DNA from: Irpex lacteus
Lineage: Eukaryota; Basidiomycota; Agaricomycetes; Polyporales; Irpicaceae
Assembly: GCA_001986395.2 (NCBI GenBank)
Contig: MQVO02000010.1
Span: forward strand, 248,001 to 312,000
Length of the DNA stretch: 64,000 nt
Reading direction: 5' to 3'
In this document: one piece after another, positions 22,065 to 33,109 of the stretch
How the letters are laid out: each line of letters starts with the position of its first letter
Position numbering within the stretch: position 1 is the first letter of the stretch
Translations under genes and position numbers: made by a program
The notes under the pieces: model-generated
Told to the model about the DNA's origin: nothing
The model's database searches: none
What the model saw: the letters and a program-made list of their open reading frames with translations, nothing else

Positions 22065-24101
22065 TCATGACAGCGGTGTCCAGGCCCTACTTCCGAGGCG
22101 CAATGCCCGCTTCAATTCCTGCCCTACCAGGGGATAAAAGAAGGGTGGATCGCCCTGGACACATCCTAACCATCGCAAGGTACCCGAGATCGGAGGCCGT
22201 TGGTGGTTCGTGTTGCGATGAATTTTCCAACTCCACAATACGCAAGTAGATCCTAGTGGGTTTCCTTCGTCTCCGTGAAAGACATCTGATTGGAAGTACC
22301 AGTCGAATTCCTCCAGTAGTGGGCACGCTTCTGCAATGGCGCGAGTAAAGCTAGCTGCCTGGGCTTCATTCCTGTCTCTCCATGCTCGCATGAGCAAGGT
22401 GGCGTCGTCTTCGTCGAGCTCTTCATCTGGTGGGAGCTTGAAAATCATTCGAACCCCATCCACTACACTTATGATTTCGTCTTCACTCAGTCCATCCGTA
22501 TCTTCCCGAAGGTCACGAATGGTGAGTACTTTTGGCCCATCTGTCATCATGACGAGCGGTGACTCTGCGTCATCAATAATCGGGATGTAGTCAAGTGAAT
22601 CCACCGCATCGTAGGAACGCTCCCACAGAGCCCCCTCGTTCGGAACACATCGCCAGTAGATAGCCAACTTTCTGAGCCTTTTGAAGGCAGGTAAGGGCGA
22701 TTTGATAAGCTCCTTCTACCGGACGATATCAGTATCTTCGCAATATGAAAATCAAATACTGAACTTACCATCCATTCCATGTCCTGGGCGGATTGAACTG
22801 CTTTTATACGCAGTTCTTCGAGGTCGGGAGTTGCGACGCGCAAATGCCTCAATAGTTCGATCTTGCAGTTGTCGTCTCTGCCATCGTGGATGGGGTTGAA
22901 GGGATCAAATAGACCATGCAAATCGAGGGATGTGCATCGATATCGAGGCTGAGGAGACCCAACCGGTGAGCTCCAAAGGGGTGCTTCCGGACGTAGATCA
23001 GCGCGCCGAAAGGCGAACGACTGGCATAACATTGGGTGATTGGGGACGATATCGGGAGGATATATTTCCGATGACCAGGTACCAGGCAACCAGTCGATTT
23101 TGCAGACCTTGTTGCCCAAATATTCTGCACCCTGGCCAGAGACCCAGGTTCCCGTACCGTCAATCAGTTTCAATACTGACTCAATCCTTATGCGTAGCTC
23201 CTCCAAAGTATCGATATTGGCTTCCAAAATCGTCGGATGTAGATGAATGAATTGGAATAGGTTTGAATATGGCCGCTCGTCAGATTTAAAGCCCTGAACG
23301 GAGAAGACCCGCAGACTGGGAAAGGTACACCATGACAGGCATTCAGAGATGAAGGTCGAGAAGCTGGATGTGTTATGGAGACTCAGCGTCGTAATCGAGG
23401 TGTAACTGATAGGATCCTGCATTCTCGGAATGCCATAGGTATAGTCGTACATGGCGGTAGCCAAGCGAAGAGTCCTCAGGCGCGGAAAACGCTGCAGGGA
23501 GGTTACGGGCCAACTGTTTCCGCATGTCATAGCCAAGGTGTGTAGCCGTGGGCAGTGTGCAGTGGCGTCGAGCATTCCGTCTCCGAGTATATATACCGTG
23601 CAGTCAAACTCGGTGAGGTTGAAGAAAGGCAGGTCTCCGGCAAAGTGAACAGTGCCAAAACAGAAGTCCGAACGCTGTATGTCGCGCCAAATTCGAATGG
23701 ACCTATACGAGCAATGAGAACAGAAAACGTATTGCTATGCATGATATCATCACCTTACGGACGACAACACATTGATTCCCTCCTCTGGCAAGCAACTTGA
23801 AAGGCCAGGGAAATTGTCGAAGTCTAATGCTTCTTCGAATTCAACTTCGCGGAAGAGCATGGGGAATGCGAGAGCCCTAAGGCGCCGACTAACCCGAGAA
23901 AGGACCCAAATAGTTGAAAATTTCATGCATCCTCCAGGCCGCTTGTCTTCTCGTGAATATAGCAATTCAAAGATCATAGCAAGTAATTCATTGGGAAGGC
24001 TGTACAGTCCTGGTACGCTTTCGAGACCCCTAAACAAATCAGTGCATTCAATTTCTTGACATATTATGTTCAATATAATTTCCTCACCATATGATCGTCA
24101 T
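22065..24101 (-). CDS. F-box-like protein, family A copy 1
   Basis: Four exons. A tiny first exon starts at 24101 (MTIIW, split codon), then an F-box-like segment (YSLPNELLAMIFELLYSRED, with WVLSRVSRRLRALAFPMLFR). Introns use GTGAGG, GTGATG and GTAAGT donors. The long third exon contains NIDTLEELRIRIESVLKLID followed by GTGTWV. The last exon has LPPDEELDEDDATLLMRAWR and ends with a conserved tail, GDPPFFYPLVGQELKRALRL. The F-box suggests an SCF ubiquitin-ligase receptor; the central region reads like degenerate leucine-rich repeats. Two paralogues lie at 28138 and 42200. It is divergently arranged with the HIU hydrolase gene, 214 bp away. The target is unknown. Confidence 0.8.
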
Positions 24102-24315
24102 TTTGCTATCTATTTCGCGTTGAGAGTGAGAGCACTGTGCCACGCTAATTCTGCAGGATGACAGTGCAGAAGAAAGCGCGACGAGCGCTTGTTACATCGG
24201 CCGTGGTAACCGGATACGGAAGGTGTTTAAGTTTCGCATCGATAAGCCCAGGCTTGGTTGCTGACGATTGCCACGGTGCTCTTACCACAATTTGCTGTTG
24301 GTACATGAAGTAGAA
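24102..24315. promoter_or_regulatory. Divergent promoter, F-box-like / HIU hydrolase
   Basis: A 214-bp interval between two divergent start codons (24101 minus, 24316 plus), so both promoters must lie here. I see no clear TATA box or known operator. Confidence 0.4.
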
Positions 24316-24915
24316 ATGTCAAACCTTCCAGAGAAGTCTCCGGTTACATGTCATGGTAAGTCTTTTGCGTCCATGATACTGTAGTCTTATCAATACGGCT
24401 GTGCGAACTGACCGATCGCAAAACTTGATCAGTGCTGGACTCGTCGATTGGCAAGCCCGCCGCAGGTGTAAAAGTTGGACTCTACGAGTTTGTATCGTCG
24501 GGTACGGCTGCGGCCCCTGTTCTCATTGCTGCTGGGTAGATCTCTTTGGCTTTCGTTCCTAGTCATAGTCGACATTTCTGACTACATCCCCGCGTATCCA
24601 GGCTTACCAACGCGGATGGACGATGCATGCAACTATGGCCTGATGCAGCGGAAGATGCAGTCAAAATCGAGAGCTCCAAGCTCGTTGCGGGTCGTCAGTA
24701 CAAGATGATCTTCTGGGTAAAGGAGTACTTCCAGAGAACGGAACGCAAGTCATTCTATCCTGTCGTGGAAGTATGTCATTCCTTGACTTTGGCTCTAATA
24801 TTACTACTTATTCGTCGATAACCAGGTTAACTTCGAAGTCGAGAACCCCACCGAGCATTATCACATTCCTCTACTGATAAGTCCATACTCGTACACCACC
24901 TATCGTGGAAGCTGA
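24316..24915 (+). CDS. 5-hydroxyisourate hydrolase (transthyretin-like)
   Basis: Converts 5-hydroxyisourate, the product of urate oxidase, to OHCU in purine degradation; often peroxisomal, though no clear PTS1 is visible at this C-terminus. Four exons start at 24316 (MSNLPEKSPVTC, then HVLDSSIGKPAAGVKVGLYE). The middle has LTNADGRCMQLWPD and FWVKEYFQRT. The C-terminus (YHIPLLISPYSYTTYRGS) carries the diagnostic YRGS tetrapeptide. Conserved His of HVLD, Arg within the LTNADGR segment and the terminal YRGS fit the known active site. Introns start at 24356 (GTAAGT), then GTAGAT and GTATGT. The length of about 130 aa is normal for the family. No other urate-pathway gene is in the window. Confidence 0.93.
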
Positions 24916-25293
24916 GCGCACTGCTCGCTACTAGACTACGTGAGGACGAATGCTGTACTATGCATAACGTAGCGATAAATGTGATCTAAATCAATATGAA
25001 GAAGCTAGGATGATAGAGAGAGAATGGAGGAATGCGATAGACAGATCAAAGCGAAACGAGAAAACCACATGATACAACTGCCTTCGTGCTATGAGAATGT
25101 CTAATGATACAAACTTGCTGTGTATACAGAATCCAAGGGCGATGAAATGCCAATGAGCGCGAATGTAGCGCGTGATGAGAGATATGCAGAGTGAAATGAG
25201 AGTGATGACGATAGCGACGACGGTGCAGAATCGCACGCGAGAAATGGGCGGAGATGCTAGCTTCCGGTGGACGAACGACCAGCGTACGGTCCG
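24916..25293. other. Convergent 3' interval
   Basis: The 378 bp between two convergent stops hold A/G-rich DNA with no supported gene. The 81-codon minus-strand frame at 24991-25236 is hydrophobic but has no gene-like context. Confidence 0.4.
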
Positions 25294-26940
25294 TTAATCG
25301 AGAGTAAGGCCGTTGACGCCTTCACCTGCGCCATCTACCTCCTTGCCTTCCTCCCTGCGTTTCATCATAGGTCGGAGTACGGGACTAGCCAACCCGATCT
25401 GAGCTCGTAGTGTTGGACTTGATAGAACACTCTGTGCGGTCCAGCTCATTGATCGAGGGCCGTTGACCGCAGATGGAGTAACGACAGGCGATGGTGCGGA
25501 GGAATTTGGTCCGACTGGGATAGCGATGGGGTGTGGAAGCGGTATTGTGATCCGCGCACCGTTGCCAGGTGTGCGTGGTGTGTGGTTCAGCGACTCCCGT
25601 AGGTAAGAAACAGATGGTGAGACTGCACGTCGTTTCGCAGATGGATATGGGTCATAGCGGTCTTCCACTGCGGAAAGAGTATTATTAGTTTTACGCGGCA
25701 AAACCGTCTAGAATAGACGCATACATTTTCGCTTCGTGCTTCTGACTGCGCTGCTAGACGTGGGAGGCGGTGTGTAGCGCCATGAACTCGTGTTGAGCTT
25801 CGGTGAGCCGCACACTGATGGTGGTTGCTGAACATAGGCAAGAGCACATCAGCAACCGTTCAGTAAATCATCAAAGTTTACTTTACCATGTCAATGTCCA
25901 TTGCCATATTGCCTGGGCTTTCTGACATCCCCGTATCATCGCCGTACACGCTATGTGCGGGCGTGATGGTTTTGGAAATGTTGATGGGCTCACTAGAGCC
26001 GACATATGAAAATGGCTGCGAAAACCCGATATCGTCCTCGTCGTCGCTCGGTGTATCTTCACGAGTTGGCTCATCAAGCCCAGCCTCTTCTGGATAGCGG
26101 CCACGGTCAGAAGGTGCGCGTGGTATTTTCTGCTGAGTGGGAGATTCGGAGAAGGAGGCGACAAATCGTTGGAACTGAGCCTCAGATTTCACCTCGTTCT
26201 CTTCCGGCTTAGATTCTGAGAGAAGATTCAGTATTCGTGGATTCCTGATCTATATTGACGAATCCGCGTTAGACTATCGAAACTTTGAGGGTCATGGTAC
26301 TCACGGGGTGAGACATTCGTCTTCGCGACTTTGGTGGGGGTGTTTGAGGTATTGCGTCCCTATCTACTGAAGGCACAAGCGGCGGGGGTGATGGACTACG
26401 CGGCCTAGCTGTCCTGACGCTGCCCACAGTCCCGGGACTGCTCACAGGGTCGCTCTGTACCGATTTCATGCTGCTATCGCTATCGATACTCGACGTTGAC
26501 TGGTCCTTCTCTGTAAAGGAGATGGGCGGGGCTAGGGATGGTGTATTCGCTCCAGAGCTGCCCGATGACGGGCTGTCTGTTGACATCTTCTCTTTGTCGC
26601 TCTCGGACTCTTCTCCACTGGCTGCACTGCTCGTAGTGTACCGGCGAGACATCGGAATGGTAAAGGAAGATTCTGCGAGAGGGCTATGGATTCTGCTTTC
26701 AGATAAAAACGAGGCTCGCGGTGGTGCAAGTAGGCTCGGTCTCCGGAAGCGCATAAGTAGAGGGTTGAACTCGTCTGCATCTGAGTTCGACGGCGAGGAG
26801 TGTAGGGCAAAGTCAGACGAGGAGGCCGGCAACGATGGTCGCAAGGCCATGGTGGTTGTGTTCGGCGTTGGGGTCGTCCAGGGCGGGTTCGAGGTGGTTA
26901 TGGTGGTCGAGGAGAGAGATGTCGAGGGTGGGAGGAGCAA
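25294..26940 (-). CDS. Ser/Pro-rich nuclear-type hypothetical protein
   Basis: Four coding blocks on the minus strand. Exon 1 starts MLLPPSTSLSSTTITT (an in-frame ATG 90 nt later gives MALRPSLPASSSDFALHS). It runs to KSRRRMSHP before a GTGAGT donor. Exon 2 starts IRNPRILNLLSESKPEENEV. Exon 3 has KLNTSSWRYTPPPTSS. Exon 4 starts EDRYDPYPSAKRRAVSPS and ends at 25294. The conserved-looking elements are the short PRILNLLSES helix and the basic KRKLEDRYDPYPSAKRR segment, which could be a nuclear signal and docking motif. Many SP/TP dipeptides suggest proline-directed phosphorylation. The layout recalls small cell-cycle or transcription regulators, but I cannot name a family. Confidence 0.72.
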
Positions 26941-27182
26941 GGATCGCTGAGGGGGGTCACGGTCATGTCGAGTAGCACGGATAATGAGCGTCTACAGGGA
27001 TCCTCGAAGTAGGCCGGACAGAGAGCCGGTTCGGTTTGTGCAGATCAACTTCACACTCTCATCATTCCTCGGCCCAATCCGAACTCATTTGAGGACAATG
27101 GCCACGCAGACATTCTCACAGTAACCCAAGCAACAAGTAAAATAAGGACACGTAGTAGTACGTATATAGTAGTAAGAGACGA

Positions 27183-27911
27183 TTAGGCGATGGTAAGTTT
27201 CACGAGGGTCCAAGTAGCAGTCAACAAAAGGGCTGAAAGGAGAGATCAGTCGTCGTACCAGAAGTCACCGAATAAGTAACTCACTATACTGGGTCAGAGA
27301 GCCCAAGACGTTCGCTCCAAGAAGGTTGCGCTATTCCATCGTTGAGAAAATATTGAACAGAGTGCTTGAAGAAGACTCACAGCATCTGGTTCACCACTAC
27401 CATAACCGATAGTGTATATGACACGTGCAACAGACCAGAATGCCGCCGCAGAACCTGCAAACTTAGGGTAGACAAGACCTGCTATAAGTGTGCTAAAGAG
27501 AGTAGTAGGGAGATTCTCAAGTGTGTTTTGGTGGGCACCTATGAAAGTCATGGTCAGTGGATTTGCCGCGCGTGAACTCGAAGTGTGGCGTAGACAGTAC
27601 GTACGCTGCACGCAGTTGAATAACCTGGCAGCTCTATTACTTTGAGCCTCACCCTTCTCGGCGTATACTATGCAAAGCCATTGGTCAATGTTGGCGAATT
27701 TTCGGCCTCATCAATGAGAAGGACTTACGCTGCGGATACTTTATACCTGCTGCTTTGCGAGCGCCACCTACGCGAACCATTTGGTAAAACAAAACATAGA
27801 ATGTGGAAAGCACTCCTGCAAGGGGATATACGTATCTATTACGCTGGTTAGCACAACACTGTGTAGGCCGTAGGGACGAGCAACTCACTCCTGGGGAAGG
27901 GTAATAGTCAT
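27183..27911 (-). CDS. MAPEG-family microsomal glutathione S-transferase (MGST3-like)
   Basis: A small four-helix membrane enzyme of the MAPEG family, expected to conjugate glutathione or reduce lipid hydroperoxides in ER-type membranes. The chosen start at 27911 gives MTITLPQE, followed by YVYPLAGVLSTFYVLFYQMV and RVGGARKAAGIKYPQ. The family hallmark FNCVQRAHQNTLENLPTTLF follows, with Arg, His, Asn and Glu in place. The C-terminus has GYGSGEPDARNLLGANVLG and TLLLTATWTLVKLTIA. Introns include one with an ideal GTACGT donor in the QR codon pair. The frame is also open upstream to an ATG at 28136, but that would add 75 unrelated residues, so it is probably 5' UTR. About 150 aa, normal for MGST3. 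Confidence 0.9.
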
Positions 27912-28137
27912 CGTGGTGTGAGAGGAACCTGTCATGAAGCTTGAAGCGCGGCTTTGAGGCTCGGCAGAGGAAGCGCCTGGTCCAACTTGCATTGATGGGC
28001 TAAATGAAGTCGAACCGATCTGCTCACAAGTCAACTTGGAGGCCAACTCGAGGCCAACTCTGTCGGATTCTGCTCGGACGCTGATTGCAAGAGTAGTAAG
28101 GTTGCCCACTGAGACAACGCATGCGTGCAAGGCCATT

Positions 28138-30271
28138 ATGACTGACTATGGGTAAGCTATCTACTCCCTAACACATACGTGCTGAAATAAATACCTCTGC
28201 TTACCTCGAATCTTCTGCCTTAGCATACCGCACGGTGGCATCAATGGGCTGCCGAATGAACTACTCTTGAATATAGTAGAGCACATACGTGCTCAAGAAA
28301 CTAAATTCGTCAATATACCACCCAGGTTCTCAGTGCTCTGGGTCCTCTCGCGTGTCAATCAACGCCTGAGGTCTGTAGTCTTGCCCTTCCTACTTCGCCA
28401 GCTCAAATTCAGGAGGTTTGAGGAATTGAATGACTTCCTTACACGTCTCGTATCTGGAGAAGAGAACACGCTTTTGGTATCATCTGTCAGGTCAGTGGAT
28501 TGCACCGATGGGACAAGGGCCTCAGTGCTGCAGTGACTCAAATACGTGTCGTTATGTCTGCTAGATCCGTACGAATATGGCGTTATATTCCGCCCCCTTC
28601 GCGTGTAGCGTTTGACCCCCAGGAACTCCGTGGCACCATGCCCTTTGCTCGTCTCACAGAGTTTGAGTGCATGGTGGATTATCTGGACGATTTCACGCTC
28701 CAAGCCTTGAACCATTGCTCGACTCTACGCTCGTTGGCTGTGGCTTGTGTCGATGAATGGGATAACTGTCCTCTTGCTTTCGCAAGTTTCCCAGACCTCG
28801 AAACGCTTCGTTTGAACATATTCACAGATTCAATGAAACTTTCATCGACGCCGCCGCGGACATTCAACAGTTCATATCCGATCCGGACCTACTCCTCGAT
28901 AACGACACTCGCGCTCTACACAAAACCTCACTTCCAAACATTGATCATGGAATTATTCGAGACGTGCTATTTCCCTAGTCTTCGCGTATTCCTCGTTCAA
29001 CGCTATGGAGCAGACTACGCTCCTCTGTTTCAGTTCGTCCATCGCCACGCCACGCTCCTCGAGGTCAATATAGACACCAATCAACGAACACAGACTCGGA
29101 TACGCGTCGAGGCCATCTTCAAGCTCATCGACGGTACGGGAACCTGGGTGCCTTCAACAGACCCACGAGCATCCAGTGCCCCCTACTGCTACATTGGCTC
29201 GAACAGGGAGTCGTGGGTAACTAACAGCCAATTCCCACCCAATATCATACCTGATGTACCAATCCTTTGCTTTTCGTTCGCGTTTACTCGTGCTCCATTG
29301 TCTCCCGAGGCCTCATCGTGGAACGTCGAATTCGGTTCACCGGGCTCTCGATTCAAATGTACTGGTCTGACCTTGGATGGTCTGTTTCAGATGCCCTTAC
29401 ATGACTATGAACAGTGCCGCATGCTGGACGTCTTACAGCACTTATGCTTTGCTACACCGGAACTCGAGGAACTGCGAGTGAAAGTCTCGGATCATACGCC
29501 AACTGGAGATGGGGTTGCCTGGATGGTAAGCAGATATCTTCTCGATAAGATGATTCTGAGTCCTGACCAATACATGTCATCACGGAATTACAGAGAGAGC
29601 TTCTGCAGACTACCCTACCAAACCTCAAACATCTTCGCAAGCTCGCGGTTCTATGGAATGGACATGAACCTGTTTGGCAAGACAACCCTATCGATTCATA
29701 CTCGCGCAGGCATCTGCCAATATTTGATAAAATAGCACCCGAGCTCAGTTGGATCGATGGAAGGATGAAAGTCAAGTCATTGCGAGAACGCGCTGAAGAT
29801 TTTATGAGGTACAATCCGCATATCTATGATCCCCGCGCACCCCTCGTAATAGCTGTAATAAAACACGCTCTCCAATTGCCTGAGGAGGAAGAGCTGGACG
29901 AGCATGACGGGACGTTAATCATGCATGCGTGGGAGGCCATCAACACTCCCCGAGCATCAGCCGTCATTCGGGAACTTGCTCACGCATGCCCTTTGCTCGA
30001 GCAGTTTGATTGGCATCTCTCATCGGAAGACTATCCTCCTCCCGACATCGATGGACCCGGACCCTTCGACTCTTTTGGAGGTGCGGTATGGAGTTGGAAG
30101 TTCTATCGCAAGGAAAGCTATCGCCATCCGGTGATCACCAACGTACTGCGGTGGACTGGGAGCGTCCGTGGTAATCCTCCGCCCTTTTATCCACTTATTG
30201 GTCAAGAGTTGGAACGGGCCCTGAGGCTTCGCGATGAAGCATGGGCACCATACGAACGGTCATACATATGA
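28138..30271 (+). CDS. F-box-like protein, family A copy 2
   Basis: Same architecture as the gene at 22065-24101. Exon 1 is 14 nt (MTDYG, split codon, GTAAGC), then the F-box-like exon (INGLPNELLLNIVEHIRAQE; WVLSRVNQRLRSVVLPFLLR). The long exon contains ATLLEVNIDTNQRTQTRIRV and IFKLIDGTGTWVPS. The last exon, after a GTAAGC...TTACAG intron, carries LPEEEELDEHDGTLIMHAW and the tail GNPPPFYPLIGQELERALRL. All four exons keep frame, so the gene is intact. Divergent from the MAPEG gene by 226 bp. Presumed SCF-type substrate receptor; partner unknown. Confidence 0.8.
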
Positions 30272-30387
30272 ATTCGATATACCCTATTTTCATACAGTGT
30301 AACCAGATCTTCCACTTTGTTAATAGTACATGTAAATACAAAAGTATATCACACTCTGCTGGGTTGCCTATTCTGTCCAGTCCATCA

Positions 30388-31779
30388 TTAAGACTCAAAT
30401 GTAGAAGGTGTAAACGAAGAACGAAGATCCACATGTATACTTCCTAATCTCTGTAGCCGTTTACGCACATGCTCTTCTGCACCAACCAACTCCTCTGGGG
30501 CCACGAGTGGGTCGACGAAAGTCACACTTTCCAGCGCAGAGAACTTCCCTAGCAGTCGAGTCATCGCGCCCCAGTTAGTTTCGGGGTTGTGCAGGGACCT
30601 GTGCGCGAGAAAGCCGACAGTTAGGCTTCGTAGCGTGTGCTGTGCCCGAATGGTGTTCAGAAGCGCACAGAACCGCTGCGACCAGGACCAGGCCGGACTG
30701 ATCCTGTTGTACATGGACACGAAAACAAGTTCTTGTAAGTTCGTGCAGCATGATAGGCCGAGTCTCTCTCCTAATGAGTCTGAAGTGCGGTCTACAATCA
30801 ATAATAATCCCAATGGGTGTCGGGGAAAGGATGGGGCTCAAACATACCAACGGCAGAGTCCTCAACTGTTTCAAGAAATATATTGAGCGTCCGAAGTGCA
30901 GGCCCAGCATCTTGCAACAGCGTTCGCAACGCCGAATAGTCCCACAACCGATTAGACGTCAGCGTGAGACTCTTGAAGTCATTCAACGACGTCCTCCGCA
31001 TCAACGCCATCCAAAACTCAATTCCCCGCGGACGGTCCAGGACACGCAGCGCTCCAACGCTAAGGTGACTCGGGGACATGTACTGGTACCGCTGTAAGAG
31101 CACATCGAAGTCTTGTGCCCCCTGCTCATGCGCAAAAGCACGAACCACCGTGATTTTCCCAATCCTGTCAAATAGCCACAGTATCTCCAAGACGTTCTGG
31201 ATAGTCTGGCGTTCCGAGTACTCGCCCGTATCGACGAACTGGAGATGCTCGAGCGTGAACCGCCTTGAGGGAGTGTATAGCCTGTCTAGACCTGTCAGAC
31301 TCACGCTCGAGAGTCTTAGCGTAGTCAGGTTGGGTAGTTTCTCGAGGATAGCTGTGAGCCACCTCGCGGATACACCCAGCTTAGCGTTGCCTTCTACGGC
31401 TTTATCAAACCTCAGGTCGTGGATGCGGTCAGCGAAGCTGACGTTCTCTCGCAGAGAGGTGATAAAATATGGTATAGGGTCAAATCCTCGAGACGGAGGC
31501 CTGATTGTGATTGACGAGAGGAGATATTGCTGACTTCGACGCCTCCACGCCCGGCTGACGAGCGAGCATGACTGGAGGGTCTTCTTATCATCAAGTAGGG
31601 AGTCGATGATAACCTCCAGAACCTCTTGAGGGAGCTTGTATATCGGGCTGGTGGGCGGCCTTATCCAGATTATAAGGCTCCTGCAGGGTGGTCCGTATCG
31701 TAGTATTTAGTATGTGCACGGCTCAAGAACACTTATCAGTGGATTTACATTACTCTCCAAGGGATGAATCTTTGCGCAT
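30388..31779 (-). CDS. F-box/LRR-type protein, family B
   Basis: A classical Agaricomycete F-box protein: IYKLPQEVLEVIIDSLLDDK followed by SCSLVSRAWRRRSQQYLLSS. Leucine-rich-like segments follow (LEKLPNLTTLRLSSVSLTGL; RTLLQDAGPALRTLNIF; LGLSCCTNLQELVFVSMY). The C-terminus ends TPSTFES at 30388. An intron near 30775-30842 (GTATGT...CTTCAG) links the last two exons. The F-box exon has no in-frame ATG. The best start is ATG at 31779 (MRKDSSLGE) joined through a GTAATG donor to the CTGCAG acceptor, which keeps frame but is not proven. It lacks the C-terminal tail of family A and is a different subfamily. Confidence 0.72.
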
Positions 31780-32248
31780 ATCGTGATATACGATGAGCAC
31801 GGTCAAACATACCGTTCACAAGCGTTGGGGCTGCCTAGCAGCAAAGCCATGTACCTGGGGTAAGTGGACGAATGGACAAAAGCCTGAGGCACGAGCCGAA
31901 CATCCTGTGACGCTGTCCTCGCTGGCATGTGCTGTCAAGAACATATCACTGATGCCATTTAGCGACGTCAAGAGGATAGAAATACCAGTACGTAGTAGAT
32001 GTGCACAAGTTATTCGTGGAACTTCAAAGACTTTCGCATACGAGTGACTCGGACTTATGCTAGAAGAGTTGCAACTTGCAGGTAGGGTGCAGGCTGGCCG
32101 CCGCATGCAGCCATCAAAGACGGGCGCTGACGGGCGTGTAGTTCATGCGGGCGCCAAAACATTCCAAGAAATTGCGCAAATATTCCGCGAGCTCTCTCTT
32201 ACCATTCTGAACGTCTTGAACGGTAAAAAGTGAAATATAGAAAAAGAC
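31780..32248. other. Gene-free interval left of tRNA-Ile
   Basis: An 84-codon plus-strand frame at 31793-32047 (start MSTVKHTVHKRWGCLAAKPC) has no recognisable domain or splice partner. I do not call it a gene. Otherwise nothing is seen. Confidence 0.4.
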
Positions 32249-32349
32249 TGGCCAACGCCGGGATCGAACCGACGACCTTGGCGTGTATTTTCTAAGCTGG
32301 AAGCTTGAGAATATTAGCACCACGCTCTAACCAACTGAGCTAGCCGGCC
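32249..32349 (-). tRNA. tRNA-Ile (AAT) with intron
   Basis: The reverse complement folds as a standard tRNA. The acceptor 5' strand GGCCGGC faces GTTGGCC (one G-T pair at the inner end), with discriminator A. The D-arm TAGCTCAGTTGGTTAGAGC, the anticodon loop CTAATA/A and the T-loop TTCGATC are all present. A 27-nt intron sits after position 37, at the usual eukaryotic site, leaving 74 nt of mature tRNA. The A-box (TAGCTCAGTTGG) and B-box (GGTTCGATCC) needed for RNA polymerase III are intact. Confidence 0.95.
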
Positions 32350-33109
32350 ATGTCAGCAAGGGTATTAGCAGGCATTACGCGCCCCCTACTCTAGAAAATG
32401 AGGCCAGAGATGACGAGAGATCTTCATCTAATCGCCTCGAGCCTTGAGGCTACTGTATTATGTACTCTTCGTGATGCGAAGACTCGCCTCAGGTCCCAGC
32501 AGGCTAAGCACAAGTTTACGTGGTGAGCTGTCGATCGGGTCAAGCGCAGTTTGCGCAGCGACGAAAGCCGATGATGCAAAAGTTTTCTTTGGCCCACCTA
32601 TTGGAATCTTGACCAACTTGTCTCCGGTGACTGTCTCTGCTGACATATGTTTGTTGGTCAAGCTTCCGTGGTGGCCCGAAGATCTTTGCAGTGTACATCG
32701 CCTCGTAGCTGTGACCCAAATACTGACAAGCCTCAAGACATATAGCAGAGCGGTCAACACGAGCTTGGCACGAACCCAAGCTGCAAGGCAGACACCCAGA
32801 GATGCGGGGTACAGCAGTGATTGGCTAGGAACAAGATGATCAGCTTGGCGCCCTCCGGGTGGCCGGTGTTGACATGGCCGTAAAAGGCAGGTCCGTCGCG
32901 TTTGGCGCCAAAACGAGAGGATGCCGCTGGATGCCGTTGTCTGCCGCGACGGGTTTGGTCATCAACGCAGGCATCGGGGCACAGCTCCGCAGCAGCACCA
33001 GGTCGTCTCTTGTCTCCTCACCGCCTTTCATTTCCGATATATACACCCCAGGCAGGCCCTGGTCCCTGCTCTTTTTCTTTTCCTCTCTTTCTCTTTCCTC
33101 GCTCTCGCC
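32350..33109. other. Gene-free interval before the protease
   Basis: Overlapping short frames occur on both strands (for example 32444-32839 plus, 32458-32760 minus) but none shows a conserved motif. The right end holds the protease promoter, with a TATA-like box and a C/T-rich tract. No repeat is seen. Confidence 0.45.
33037..33046 (+). promoter_or_regulatory. TATA-like box and CT-rich leader of the protease
   Basis: The sequence gatatataca (about 33037-33046) lies some 65-70 bp before the ATG at 33110. A strongly pyrimidine-rich tract (33069-33105) follows, the typical arrangement at highly expressed fungal genes. Confidence 0.5.

Noticed and set aside
27911..28136. N-terminal extension of the MAPEG protein
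   Set aside because: The extra 75 residues are unlike the family N-terminus, while MTITLPQE at 27911 matches it; the upstream open frame is probably chance.
31793..32047. 84-codon plus-strand ORF near tRNA-Ile
   Set aside because: No homologous-looking motif, no intron context and no promoter signal; its length is within chance for this base composition.
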